From CAIYZT01 sp031385445 (GTDB taxonomy: Bacteria > Pseudomonadota > Alphaproteobacteria > Rhodobacterales > Rhodobacteraceae): a DNA stretch of 54,669 nucleotides. Both the position numbers and the translations under genes were made by a program. Positions 32,621 to 41,721 of this stretch are shown here, one piece after another. The stretch lies in assembly GCA_031385445.1 (NCBI GenBank), contig JANNBM010000041.1:1-54669 (forward strand), given 5' to 3'. The notes under the pieces are model-generated. The model was not told the origin of the DNA, did not search any database, and saw only the letters and a program-made list of their open reading frames with translations. Within the stretch, counting starts at the first letter, position 1, and each line of letters opens with the position of its first letter.

Positions 32621-33511
32621 ATGACCGCGAAAGTGATTGACGGAAAAGCCTTTGCGGTGAAAGTGCGCGCCCAAGTGGCGGCGCATGTGGCGCAGTTGAA
32701 AGCGGACACGAGACTTGTTCCGGGGCTGGCCGTGGTGCTGGTCGGCGAAGATCCGGCCAGTCAGGTCTATGTGCGAAACAAGCACGCGTCGACCATCGAA
32801 GTGGGCATGAACAGCTATGAACATCGGCTCGATGCGGGCACGTCCGAAGCCGATCTTCTGGCGCTGATCGCCCGGTTGAACGCCGATCCGGCGGTCAATG
32901 GCATCTTGGTGCAATTGCCGCTGCCCGCCCATCTGGACAGCGATCTGGTGATCAATTCGATCAACCCGGCCAAGGATGTGGACGGGTTTCACATCTCCAA
33001 TGTCGGGCTGCTCGGGACCGGGCAAAAGTCGATGGTGCCCTGCACGCCCTTGGGGTGCCTGATGATGCTGCGCGATCATCACGGCAGCCTGTCGGGGCTG
33101 AATGCGGTGGTCGTGGGGCGGTCCAATATCGTTGGCAAACCGATGGCGCAGCTTTTGCTCGGCGACAGCTGCACGGTGACGATCGCGCACAGCCGCACCA
33201 AGGATCTGATGGCGGTGTGCCGGGGCGCGGATATTCTGGTGGCGGCGGTGGGCCGGGCCGAAATGATCACTGGCGCCTATGTGAAACCGGGGGCGACGGT
33301 GATTGACGTTGGCATCAACCGCATTGAACGGGACGGCAAGACCAGGCTGGTTGGCGACGTGCATTACGCAAGCGCTGCCGCTGTAGCGGGCGCCATCACG
33401 CCGGTTCCGGGCGGGGTGGGGCCGATGACGATCGCCTGCCTTTTGGCCAATACCCTGACCGCGACCTGCCGGGCGAACGGGCGGACAGAGCCGAAGGGTC
33501 TGACGGCCTGA
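32621..33511 (+). CDS. folD: Bifunctional methylene-THF dehydrogenase/cyclohydrolase
   Basis: FolD interconverts 5,10-methylene-THF, methenyl-THF and 10-formyl-THF with NADP. The 296-residue protein contains the active-site region VRNKHASTIEVGMNSYEHRL, the loop ILVQLPLPAHLDSDLVINSI with PAKDVDGFH, the NADP-binding VVGRSNIVGKPMAQLLL, and the C-terminal TPVPGGVGPMT. It starts 3 nt after the chorismate mutase stop and completes a formate-to-methylene-THF route with fhs. Confidence 0.97.
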   Translation: MTAKVIDGKAFAVKVRAQVAAHVAQLKADTRLVPGLAVVLVGEDPASQVYVRNKHASTIEVGMNSYEHRLDAGTSEADLLALIARLNADPAVNGILVQLPLPAHLDSDLVINSINPAKDVDGFHISNVGLLGTGQKSMVPCTPLGCLMMLRDHHGSLSGLNAVVVGRSNIVGKPMAQLLLGDSCTVTIAHSRTKDLMAVCRGADILVAAVGRAEMITGAYVKPGATVIDVGINRIERDGKTRLVGDVHYASAAAVAGAITPVPGGVGPMTIACLLANTLTATCRANGRTEPKGLTA

Positions 33512-33585
33512 ACGGGCAGGTTCACGGGGAATTGATTTTTCCGAATCCCCCGAATTGGTAAGCAGGACCCTTAAGTTGGGACTGA

Positions 33586-34386
33586 TTGGGTGGCAGGTTG
33601 ACGTTTTTTAAGCTGTGGTTGGACGTTATCACCTCCCGCGTGACGCTAACGTGCTGGGGAGTGCTGTCGATTTGGGTGGCTCTCGCGGGCCCTTTTGGCA
33701 CGTTTGAGACGCTCGATTTTCCGGAGCGATTGTTGTTTTGGGGCGGCCAGTTCGCCATCGGCATCCTGATCGGAGTATTTTTCCGCCTGCTGGTGACGAC
33801 GGTGCTGAACATCACCAGTTTCTGGATCTCGGCGCTGTTGATTTCGGCGATGAACACCTTGGCCTTCACGCCGCCTTTGTCCCTGCTTGTGAATTTTTGG
33901 CTGCAAATTGATCCGGCCGAATTGCCGACCTGGCAAAGGCTGGGGTTCTTTGTTTTTATTCTGACGTTTGGCGTGGCATTGGTGCGCCATGCCGTAAAGC
34001 GGGACATAACGACAAGCGCGCCGGTCGCGCCTGCGCCGGAGCAAAGGGCCGGGGTCGTTGTTCATGTGCCGACAGTGCCGAAGCTGGTTCAAAGGCTGGA
34101 CGCGGCGCTTCACGGCGCTTTGGTGTCGATCACCGTCCGTGATCACTATGTCGATGTGCGCACCCGGGCGGGCGGCGCAAGTCTTTTGATGCGCATGACA
34201 GACGCGATCGCCGAAACTGAAGGGACTGAGGGTGCGCAGGTTCATCGCTCGCATTGGGTGGCGTGGGAAGCCGTGGAGGCGGTCGAACGGGCCAGCGGCA
34301 AGACAGCGCTTCGGTTGCGTGACGGACGGGTTGTTCCTGTCAGCCGGGCCAATGTCGCCAAGGTGGACGAACGTGGTCTGATCTGA
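33586..34386 (+). CDS. Membrane-anchored LytTR DNA-binding protein
   Basis: A 266-residue protein with four predicted transmembrane helices (roughly residues 17-35, 48-68, 78-98, 115-134) followed by a LytTR domain at about 165-262. The domain reads SITVRDHYVDVRTRAGGASLLMR, then QVHRSHWVAWEAVEAVER, then LRLRDGRVVPVSRANV, the typical LytTR order. Membrane-LytTR proteins of this kind may regulate transcription from the membrane; the signal is unknown. The start is TTG at 33586 or TTG at 33598, neither with a strong ribosome binding site. Confidence 0.82.
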   Translation: MGGRLTFFKLWLDVITSRVTLTCWGVLSIWVALAGPFGTFETLDFPERLLFWGGQFAIGILIGVFFRLLVTTVLNITSFWISALLISAMNTLAFTPPLSLLVNFWLQIDPAELPTWQRLGFFVFILTFGVALVRHAVKRDITTSAPVAPAPEQRAGVVVHVPTVPKLVQRLDAALHGALVSITVRDHYVDVRTRAGGASLLMRMTDAIAETEGTEGAQVHRSHWVAWEAVEAVERASGKTALRLRDGRVVPVSRANVAKVDERGLI

Positions 34387-34394
34387 AGGGCGCC

Positions 34395-34433
34395 GTCACC
34401 GGTCACAAGTCACCGGTCAGCGGTCACCGGTCA
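34395..34433. repeat. Three 14-bp direct repeats at a convergent gene junction
   Basis: GTCACCGGTCA occurs at 34395, 34409 and 34423, an exact 14-bp period with 3-nt variable spacers (CAA, GCG). Each copy contains the palindrome ACCGGT. The third overlaps the stop codon of pdeM on the other strand. Confidence 0.8.
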
Positions 34434-35075
34434 GCGTGGACGCGGGATCAGCAGCGGCTTTGCTCCGGTCAGGATCGCTTTTGCGCCTGCACCGACAAGC
34501 GCGTCAAACACCGGATCTTCGGCGCGCATCCCCCCGGTATAGGTGCCGTAGGCGGGCAGGATCAGCCGGGTTTGTCCGATCAGAAAACAGGGTTTTGCGC
34601 CGCGCCCGGGAAGGCTGGCCTTGGGGTGATAATGCCCCGACACTTCAAACCCCGCGCCGCCGCCTTCATGGCGAAAGACCAAGGGCCCCACGGCCATCTC
34701 GGCCCGGTGCGCGCCGCCAAGCGCCAGCGGGCCGGGGTCGTGATTGCCCTCGATCCAAGTCCAGTCCCGCCCCGCCATCAGACGCGACAGCCATAAACGG
34801 TCGTCTTCGGCCAGACCTTCGGCGGCGGTCAGATCGTCAAAACTGTCGCCCAGACAGACAACGCGCCGCGCGCCGGTGCGGTCCAGATCAAGGTCCAGTT
34901 TTTCCAAGGTCGCGCGGGTTTCATAGGGCGGCAACAGGCTGCCGCCGCGCCGGGCCATCCGCTCGGATTTTCCGAAATGCAGATCGGACACGCAGAGCAG
35001 ATTTTCATGCGGCCAGAACAGCCCTCCAGAGGCGAGTGCGATCAGACGGACGGGGCCAAAATCAAACGGCAGCAT
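34431..35075 (-). CDS. pdeM: Ligase-associated DNA damage response endonuclease PdeM
   Basis: A 214-residue calcineurin-like phosphoesterase with the complete two-metal motif set: D31-x-H33 (VSDLHFGK), G76-D77 (CLGDSFDD), GNH-D (EGNHDPG, 110-113) and G-H-Y-H (SGHYHPK, about 147-150). PdeM belongs to a DNA-repair gene set that also has a Lhr-like helicase, an exonuclease and an ATP-dependent ligase. Here the helicase gene overlaps its start by TGATG. The partner ligase and exonuclease are not in the window. Confidence 0.92.
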   Translation of the reverse strand: MLPFDFGPVRLIALASGGLFWPHENLLCVSDLHFGKSERMARRGGSLLPPYETRATLEKLDLDLDRTGARRVVCLGDSFDDLTAAEGLAEDDRLWLSRLMAGRDWTWIEGNHDPGPLALGGAHRAEMAVGPLVFRHEGGGAGFEVSGHYHPKASLPGRGAKPCFLIGQTRLILPAYGTYTGGMRAEDPVFDALVGAGAKAILTGAKPLLIPRPR

Positions 35076-37468
35076 CAGGTGATCCCCGCTTGGCGCAGCA
35101 GCCTTTGCGCGGCATCGGCAGCCAGACGCTCGCGCCCCGCGCCCCAGACCGGCACAACACCCGGCTCCAGAAACAGGGGCGCGGACAGCGGTGACAGGCG
35201 GGGCAGGCGGCGGGTGTCGATGCGCCCGCCGATCCGCGTCAGCAACTCTTCGATGCGCGAGAAATCGACCATGCCGCGCATCGCCTCTTCGCGGGTGATC
35301 TGCAAAAGCAGGTGGCCGGGGTCGTATTTCAGCAAGGTGTCATAGAGGATATCCGAGGAAAACGTCGCCTGCCGCCCCGATTTGCGGCGGCCCTGATTGT
35401 TCCGCTCGATCAGGCCGGCGATCACGGCGACATTGCGAAACCCGCGTTTCATCACCGCATTGCCCGCAAGCCAGCCTTCTAAACCCTCGCGCAGCTGATC
35501 AAGGTTCAGCAGAGGCGCGGCGTCTGTCACCGCCTCCAGTCCCCAGATCAGCGTTGCATAATCGGTCGCGACAAAGCCCAAGGGCGCAAGGCCGCGCGCC
35601 TCCATCACCTTGGTCAGCAGCAGGCCCAGCGTTTGCTGGCCGTTGCGCCCGGCAAAGCCGTAGATCACCAGATTTTCACGCCCGTCATGGGGAAAGCTTT
35701 CGATCAGCAGGCGGCCCGGCTGCGGCAGTTCCGACACCTCGCGCTGCAAGGTCAGCCATTGGGCAGTGTGGCGGGGCAGGGCGGGCCATGACGGGGCCGC
35801 AAAAATCTCAAGGATGCGCTGGGTCAAGACGGTGGAGGTGGCGAATTTGCTGCCGTTGAACACCGCAACTTTCGGGTTTTTGCTGGCGGAGCGGGTGACT
35901 TCCACCGTCATCTCGTTCAGCCCCTCATACCGCACGATCTGCCCGCCGATCAAAAACGTATCGCCGGGGGTCAGGGTGGAGGCAAAGCTTTCCTCGATCT
36001 CGCCCAAAGGCATGCCGCCCATCTGACGGCGAAAGCGGACCTTCAGGGTTTCGATGTCGATGATCGTGCCAAGGTTCTGGCGGATCACGGCGGCGGCGCG
36101 GGGGTCGCGCAGCTGCCATTTGCCATTCTTGAGCGACAGGCGTTGCCACTTGTCATAGGCGCGCAAGGCATAGCCGCCGGTGGCGACGAAATCGAGGCAG
36201 GCGTCAAAATCGGGGCGGGAAAGGGCGGTATAAGGACCAGCGGTGATGATTTCGTGGTAAAGCAGATCGGCCTCGAAGGGGGCAGAGCAGGCGGCGGCGA
36301 GGATATGCTGACACAGCACGTCGCGCGGACCCGCCCCGCGCGGCTCGCCGTCAAGCGTGTGGGCGCGGACGGCATCGAGCGCGGCCTGACATTCCACCAC
36401 TTCGAAGCGGTTTGCGGGCACCAGCAGGGCCTTTGACGGCGCGTTATAGCGGTGGTTGGCGCGGCCGATCCGCTGCACCAGCCGCTTGACGTTCTTGGGC
36501 GCGCCGACCTGAATGACCAGATCGATATCGCCCCAGTCCAAGCCCAGATCAAGGCTGCCGGTGCAGACAACCGCGCGAAGTTGGCCCTCCGTCATCGCGG
36601 TTTCCACCCGTTCGCGCTGCTCGCGGGCGAGGGAGCCGTGGTGGATCGCGATCGGCAGGCTGTCGGTGTTCGCGAGCCAAAGGTTGTGGAAGAAAATCTC
36701 GGCCTGCGCGCGGGTGTTGTGGAAAATGAGCGTGGTTTTATGGGCCGCGACCTGCGCGAGGATCGCCGGGATGGCATATTTGCCGCCGCCCCCCGACCAC
36801 GGCGGCGGGGTTTCGGTGACGAGCATCGCGATGTCGGGGTCGGGGCCGGGATCGGCAATCAGAACCTCGGTTTGAGGGGCCAGATAGGCGGCAAGCGCGG
36901 GCGGGTCTTCGACGGTGGCGGACAGCCCGATGCGGCGCAGACCGGGGGACAGCGCGGCGAGGCGCGCGATTTGCAGCATCAACTGATCACCGCGTTTGGA
37001 TTCGGCGAGGGCGTGAATCTCGTCCACGATCACGCGTTGCAGGCCGGTGAACATGCGGGGGGCGTCTTCGTAGCTCAGCAGCAACGCCAGGCTTTCCGGC
37101 GTGGTCAGCAGGATATGCGGCGGATCGGCGCGCTGGCGGCGGCGCTGGGTATAGCTGGTGTCGCCGGTCCGGTCCTCGACCCTGATGCGCAGGCCCGCGC
37201 CTTCGATGGGGGTGCGCAGATTGCGGCGGATATCGGCGGTCAGGGCCTTGAGCGGCGAGATGTAAAGGGTGTGCAGGCCCGGCGGGGGCGCCGGCCCCAG
37301 TTCAGCCAAGGTGGGCAAAAACCCGGCAAGGGTTTTACCGCCGCCGGTCGGGGCGATCAGCAGGGTGGAGGGGGCAGCGGCGCGGGCGAGCATGGCCTGC
37401 TGGTGGGGGTGGAGCGTCCAGCCTTTGGCGGAGAAGAATTGGGCGAGGGAGGGGGGGAGGGCGGACAT
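35075..37468 (-). CDS. Ligase-associated DNA damage response DEXH-box helicase
   Basis: A 797-residue Lhr-type superfamily 2 helicase. Walker A APTGGGKT is at 39-46, the DEIH box at 149-152 (VIVDEIHALAESKRGDQ), motif IV HHGSLAREQRERVE follows, and motif VI QRIGRANHRYN closes the helicase core. A Lhr-core winged helix and C-terminal DUF region (SRIEELLTRIGGRID) come after it. The family is paired with an ATP-dependent DNA ligase in a repair system of incompletely known function. I chose the ATG at 37468, where the protein begins MSALPPSLAQFF; upstream frame is low complexity. Confidence 0.93.
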   Translation of the reverse strand: MSALPPSLAQFFSAKGWTLHPHQQAMLARAAAPSTLLIAPTGGGKTLAGFLPTLAELGPAPPPGLHTLYISPLKALTADIRRNLRTPIEGAGLRIRVEDRTGDTSYTQRRRQRADPPHILLTTPESLALLLSYEDAPRMFTGLQRVIVDEIHALAESKRGDQLMLQIARLAALSPGLRRIGLSATVEDPPALAAYLAPQTEVLIADPGPDPDIAMLVTETPPPWSGGGGKYAIPAILAQVAAHKTTLIFHNTRAQAEIFFHNLWLANTDSLPIAIHHGSLAREQRERVETAMTEGQLRAVVCTGSLDLGLDWGDIDLVIQVGAPKNVKRLVQRIGRANHRYNAPSKALLVPANRFEVVECQAALDAVRAHTLDGEPRGAGPRDVLCQHILAAACSAPFEADLLYHEIITAGPYTALSRPDFDACLDFVATGGYALRAYDKWQRLSLKNGKWQLRDPRAAAVIRQNLGTIIDIETLKVRFRRQMGGMPLGEIEESFASTLTPGDTFLIGGQIVRYEGLNEMTVEVTRSASKNPKVAVFNGSKFATSTVLTQRILEIFAAPSWPALPRHTAQWLTLQREVSELPQPGRLLIESFPHDGRENLVIYGFAGRNGQQTLGLLLTKVMEARGLAPLGFVATDYATLIWGLEAVTDAAPLLNLDQLREGLEGWLAGNAVMKRGFRNVAVIAGLIERNNQGRRKSGRQATFSSDILYDTLLKYDPGHLLLQITREEAMRGMVDFSRIEELLTRIGGRIDTRRLPRLSPLSAPLFLEPGVVPVWGAGRERLAADAAQRLLRQAGIT

Positions 37469-38073
37469 GCGGGGCACGATAGGCGGAGGCGGAGGCAAGG
37501 GGAAGGGGAGGGGTGACGCAGAGGGGAGCAGGTCGGCCCTTTTACCCCGGCAGCAATTGGCGTCAGGACGTTCCATCCAGACGGTACCCCCCCCCAATTG
37601 CGCCGACGGTCGCAGCCAATACCGCAAAACCGTCCTTCGCCCAAAATCTCAACGCGCGTTCCTTCGCCCGGTGCGCGCCGACAGGGAACCCCGTTTCTTC
37701 CCGGTCGGTCACCAAGCGCCGCCACGCGTTGAACCGCACGGTCCCAAGCCCCGCTTTTTGAAGGCGCGGCGTCAAGCTTGGTGCAGGTCCATTGGATAGG
37801 GTCAATGACGACTGCGGGCGTCCGCGTTGGATGGGGCATCATGCAGGCTCGCCTTTGGCAAGGGATTATCCTCAATCTGATCGGCAGGACGAAGGGGCGT
37901 GCGGCTGATTGGGCGGGTCCGAGAAACGTGCCTGACCGGGGCAGGCAGGCGCGGCCCAATTCGATTGAAATAAAATTGGCGCCGATAAAGCTCAATGCGC
38001 CGGACCCGTGATGCTCAATCCCCCCCCACTTTCAGGATGGACGCCGCCAAGCCTTGTCTTTAATCCCTAACCC
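37469..38073. other. 600-nt gap without a firmly supported gene
   Basis: This divergent intergenic region contains promoters for the helicase and the YmdB-like gene. A leftward frame (37563-37805, TTG start) encodes about 60 residues with realistic codon use in its middle (RFNAWRRLVTDREETGFP), and an overlapping leftward frame (37357-37995) is open through the same DNA. Neither has a ribosome binding site or family match, so they may be a decayed gene. I see no repeat or RNA gene here. Confidence 0.4.
37563..37805 (-). pseudogene. Possible gene fragment
   Basis: From about 37600 to 37760 the leftward frame shows GC-rich third positions like true genes here and encodes an amphipathic basic stretch (WRRLVTDREETGFPVGAHR, then KERALRFWAKDGF). 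The N-terminal part looks non-coding and the start is only a TTG. It may be the 3' remnant of a degraded gene or chance; I do not recognise a family. Confidence 0.25.
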
Positions 38074-38886
38074 ATGAAAATACTCTTCCTGGGCGATGTG
38101 ATGGGCCGGTCGGGCCGGACGGGCGTGGTTGAAAAACTGCCGAAGTTGCGGGCGGATTGGGGGCTCGACTTTGTGGTGGTCAATGGCGAGAACGCCAGCC
38201 AGGGCGCGGGGCTGACGGCGGAGCATGCGAAGGTGCTGCTTGCGGCGGGGGCAGACTGTGTCACGCTGGGGGACCATGCGTTTGACCAGAAGGACATGAT
38301 GTCCTTCATCGAGCAGGAACCCCGGATCATCCGGCCGCTGAATTTTTCCAAAGTCGCGCCGGGGCGGGGGTTTCGGATTTTCGACGTTAGCCAGGGCCGC
38401 AAGATTTTGGTGACGCAGGTTCTGGGGCAGGTGTTCATGAAGCGCCCGTTTGACGACCCTTTCAGCGCGGTCGAAGCGGTGCTGAAAACGCACCGGATGG
38501 GCGCGGCAGTGCAGGCGGCGCTTGTTGATGTGCATGCCGAGGCCACCTCCGAAAAGATGGCAATGGGGCATTGGTGCGACGGACAGGCCAGCCTTGTGGT
38601 GGGCACGCATACCCATGTGCCGACCGCCGATCATCAGATTTTGACCGGCGGGACGGCCTATCTGTCGGATGCGGGGATGTGCGGGGATTATAACTCGGTC
38701 ATCGGGATGGAAAAGCTGGAGCCGTTGAAGCGGTTCATCACCGGCATGGTTTCAGCGCGGTTTGAACCGGCGGGCGGGCCTGCGACGCTGTCGGGGGTTT
38801 ATGTCGAGACGGACGACAAGACCGGCCGTGCGACGCGGGTGATGCCGGTGCGGCAGGGCGGGCGGCTGGAGGCGGCCGGGCCATGA
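38074..38886 (+). CDS. YmdB-like metallophosphoesterase (TIGR00282 family)
   Basis: A 270-residue phosphodiesterase of the YmdB type, whose Bacillus member hydrolyses 2',3'-cyclic nucleotides and affects biofilm choice. The metal-binding motifs are complete: FLGDVMGRSGR at 6-16, VNGENASQG near 36-44, LGDHAFDQKD, DVHAEATSEKMAMG and GTHTHVPTADHQIL. The full-length match is to the bacterial family. It overlaps the DMT transporter gene by ATGA, so the two are co-translated. Confidence 0.9.
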   Translation: MKILFLGDVMGRSGRTGVVEKLPKLRADWGLDFVVVNGENASQGAGLTAEHAKVLLAAGADCVTLGDHAFDQKDMMSFIEQEPRIIRPLNFSKVAPGRGFRIFDVSQGRKILVTQVLGQVFMKRPFDDPFSAVEAVLKTHRMGAAVQAALVDVHAEATSEKMAMGHWCDGQASLVVGTHTHVPTADHQILTGGTAYLSDAGMCGDYNSVIGMEKLEPLKRFITGMVSARFEPAGGPATLSGVYVETDDKTGRATRVMPVRQGGRLEAAGP

Positions 38887-39782
38887 GCACGCCGCGCGGG
38901 CTTTATGTCGCGATACTGGTGGCGATGGGGGTCGGCTGGGGATCAACGCAGCCCTTGGGCAAGATCGCCGCCGCAACCGGGCATCCCCCGTTCGGGATGC
39001 TGCTTTGGCAGACGGTGTTTGGCACCGTGACCATGGCGGTGATTTGCATCGCTCGCCGCACGCCGTTGCCGATGCACGGGCGGGCGCTGCGGTTTTACGG
39101 TATCGTGGCGCTGATCGGGACGGTGATCCCGAATTTTACCTTCTATTACTCGATCGCGCGTCTGCCTTCTGGGATCATGTCGATCATCATCTCGACGATC
39201 CCGATGATTGCGCTGGTGATCGGGGTTGTGTTGGGCGGCGAGAATGTGACGATGCGGCGGCTGATGGGGCTGCTGCTGGGGCTGGCGGGGGTGCTGATGA
39301 TTGCGCTGCCTCAGGCAAGCCTGCCAGACCGCGCCATGCTGGCGTTTTTGCCGGTGGCGATGGTCGGGCCGCTGTTTTACGCGATGGAAAGCACCTATGT
39401 GGCGCGGACCGGGCTTATGGGGATGGACCCGCTGCAGGCGATGCTGGGCGCGCAGATCGCCGCATTCATGCTGTGCGTGCCGGCGGTTTTGATCACCAGG
39501 CAGGGGATGGCGATGCCGCTGATCCCGGGGGTGGCGGAATGGGCGCTGATCGTATCGTCGGTCCTGCATGCGCTGCTTTACGCCACTTTCATCTGGCTTG
39601 CGTCGAAAACGGGTGCGGTTTTCGCCAGTCAGACCTCTTATGTGGTCACGATTGCCGGGCTTTTGGTGGCGATGGCGGTGCTGGGAGAACGGTTCAGCCC
39701 TTGGGTTTTTGCGGCAGCGGGCGTGATGATGTGCGGGATCGCTTTGGTGCGGCCGCGCGGGGCGGACCTTCAGACTCTCTAA
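38883..39782 (+). CDS. EamA/DMT family transporter
   Basis: A 299-residue protein with about ten hydrophobic helices arranged as two EamA repeats. The first contains GVGWGSTQPLGKIAAATG and the second SKTGAVFASQTSYVVTIAG, the positions of the family glycines. Drug/metabolite transporters of this type export or import small metabolites; the substrate cannot be told from sequence. It is co-translated with the YmdB-like gene. Confidence 0.88.
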   Translation: MSTPRGLYVAILVAMGVGWGSTQPLGKIAAATGHPPFGMLLWQTVFGTVTMAVICIARRTPLPMHGRALRFYGIVALIGTVIPNFTFYYSIARLPSGIMSIIISTIPMIALVIGVVLGGENVTMRRLMGLLLGLAGVLMIALPQASLPDRAMLAFLPVAMVGPLFYAMESTYVARTGLMGMDPLQAMLGAQIAAFMLCVPAVLITRQGMAMPLIPGVAEWALIVSSVLHALLYATFIWLASKTGAVFASQTSYVVTIAGLLVAMAVLGERFSPWVFAAAGVMMCGIALVRPRGADLQTL

Positions 39783-39864
39783 AGACGACTTGATTGGTAG
39801 ATTTTCATATCAATTCGGGCTAATACACGCTAGACTTGGTCGAGATTAATTCAGGAGACCTGCG

Positions 39865-41649
39865 ATGATCGGACTGGAACTGAGCCAATCAATGCAGGCC
39901 ATCGTGGCGCTGGTGATCCTTGCCGTGATGTTCGTGATGTTCGTGCGTGAGACCTTTCCGATGGAAGTCGTTGCAATTGCCGGGGCCGCCGTGATGTTGG
40001 TTCTGGGCCTGCTGCCGATCAAGGATGCGGTGGCGGTGTTGTCAAACTCTGCCCCTTGGACGATTGCGCTGATGTTCATGGTGATGGGCGGTCTGGTGCG
40101 CACCGGCGCGGTCGAGATGGTCATCGGCCTGGCCGAACGCCATGTCGGCGACCGGCCCAAGACCACGATCGTGGTGCTGTTCGGGTTTATTGCCGTGGCC
40201 TCGGCTTTCATGAACAATACGCCCTTGGTGGCGGTGATGATTCCGGTGGTCATTCAGATCGCGATGAAGATCGGCAAGGCGCCGTCCAAGCTGCTGATCC
40301 CGCTAAGCCACATGACGGTGCTGGGCGGCATGATCACGCTGATCGGCACCTCGACCAACATTCTGGTGGACGGGGTGGCAGTGAAAGAGGGCATGGCGCA
40401 TTTCACCCTGTTCGAGATTGCCCCCTTGGGCATTGCGGTGACGGTCGTTGGCGGCATTTACATGGCGCTGTTCGCCAATCGCCTGCTGCCCGACCGACAG
40501 TCGATGGCCACGATGCTGGGCGATCGCAAGCGGATGAAATATTTCACCGAAGTCGCCATACCCGAAGATTCGGTGCTGGTGGGCAAGCCGGTGCTGGAGG
40601 TGCAGCAGTTCAAGCGCAGCGGCGTGCGGGTGATCGACGTGCTGCGCGGGGATGCCAGTTTGCGGCGCGATATGGGCGGTGTCGTGCTGGAAGTCGGCGA
40701 CCGGGTGGTGTTGCGCACCGAGATGAGCGAACTTCTGGGCATGCAGAACCGCACGGACATGCGGATTGTCGACAAGCTGTCTTCGGTTGAAACCGAGACC
40801 GTCGAAGTGCTGATCACGCCGGGGTGCCGGATGGTGGGAAAGGCTTTGGGCGAGCTGCGCTTGCGCCGGCGCTATGGCGTTTATGTGCTGGCAGCGCATC
40901 GGCGCAGTCAGAACATCGGTCGCCAATTGGATGAACTGGTGGTGCAGGTGGGCGATACCTTGTTGCTTGAAGGCACGCAGGACGACATCCGGCGTCTGGC
41001 TGCAGATATGGAAATGGTCGACGTCAGCCACCCGACGCAAAAGGCCTTTCGCCGTCACAAGGCCCCGATCGCCATTGGCGCGCTGCTGTTTGTGGTGGTG
41101 CTGTCGTCGTTTGACGTCGCCCCGATCTATGCCTTGGGCTTTCTGGCCGTCACGCTGATCCTGATCACGCGCTGCATCGACAGCGATGAGGCGCTTGGAT
41201 TTGTCGATGGTCGCCTGATGGCCACCATCTTTGCCATGCTGGCGGTGGGAGAGGGGCTGGACCAGTCGGGTGCAGTCGGGCTGATCGTGAATGCGGCAGA
41301 GCCCTTTATGCGCGGGTTGCCGCCCTTTGGGATGATTCTTGCAATCTACCTGCTGGGGCTGATCCTGACCGAATTCCTGTCCAACAACGCCGTCGCCGTG
41401 ATTTACACCCCCATCGCCATCGCGCTGGCGCACGAGCTGGGGGTGGACCCGCGCCCCTTTGTGGTGGCGGTGATGTTCAGTGCGACCTTGGCCTTTGCCA
41501 CCCCGATCGGGTATCAGACCAACATGATGGTCTATGGCCCGGGCGGCTATAAATTTCTCGACTTTACCAAGATCGGCCTGCCGTTGAACTTCATCACCTG
41601 GCTGGTGTGTTCGGCCCTGATCCCGCTGATCTGGCCCTTGTACCCCTAA
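39865..41649 (+). CDS. SLC13 family permease with RCK_C (TrkA-C) domains
   Basis: A 594-residue transporter of the CitMHS/ArsB-like SLC13 group. About five helices come first (ending near residue 205, with the motif NNTPLVAVMIP). Two cytoplasmic RCK_C domains lie at roughly 215-300 and 305-390 (VLVGKPVLEVQQFKRSGVRV; CRMVGKALGELRLRRRYGV). Five or six further helices include FLSNNAVAVIYTPIAIA. Members transport dicarboxylates, sulfate or other anions; the substrate is not determinable. An AGGAG-type site precedes the ATG. Confidence 0.88.
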   Translation: MIGLELSQSMQAIVALVILAVMFVMFVRETFPMEVVAIAGAAVMLVLGLLPIKDAVAVLSNSAPWTIALMFMVMGGLVRTGAVEMVIGLAERHVGDRPKTTIVVLFGFIAVASAFMNNTPLVAVMIPVVIQIAMKIGKAPSKLLIPLSHMTVLGGMITLIGTSTNILVDGVAVKEGMAHFTLFEIAPLGIAVTVVGGIYMALFANRLLPDRQSMATMLGDRKRMKYFTEVAIPEDSVLVGKPVLEVQQFKRSGVRVIDVLRGDASLRRDMGGVVLEVGDRVVLRTEMSELLGMQNRTDMRIVDKLSSVETETVEVLITPGCRMVGKALGELRLRRRYGVYVLAAHRRSQNIGRQLDELVVQVGDTLLLEGTQDDIRRLAADMEMVDVSHPTQKAFRRHKAPIAIGALLFVVVLSSFDVAPIYALGFLAVTLILITRCIDSDEALGFVDGRLMATIFAMLAVGEGLDQSGAVGLIVNAAEPFMRGLPPFGMILAIYLLGLILTEFLSNNAVAVIYTPIAIALAHELGVDPRPFVVAVMFSATLAFATPIGYQTNMMVYGPGGYKFLDFTKIGLPLNFITWLVCSALIPLIWPLYP

Positions 41650-41721
41650 GGGCGGGGGCTTGCCCGTCCCCGGCGCGGTGGTGTAGAGGGGCGCATTGCA
41701 CAAGGCACCGGAGTTAAGGTC

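Noticed and set aside
37357..37995. 213-codon leftward frame across the gap before the YmdB-like gene
   Set aside because: It overlaps the helicase start in another frame, has mixed codon use and no family features; only the shorter fragment is listed, at low confidence.
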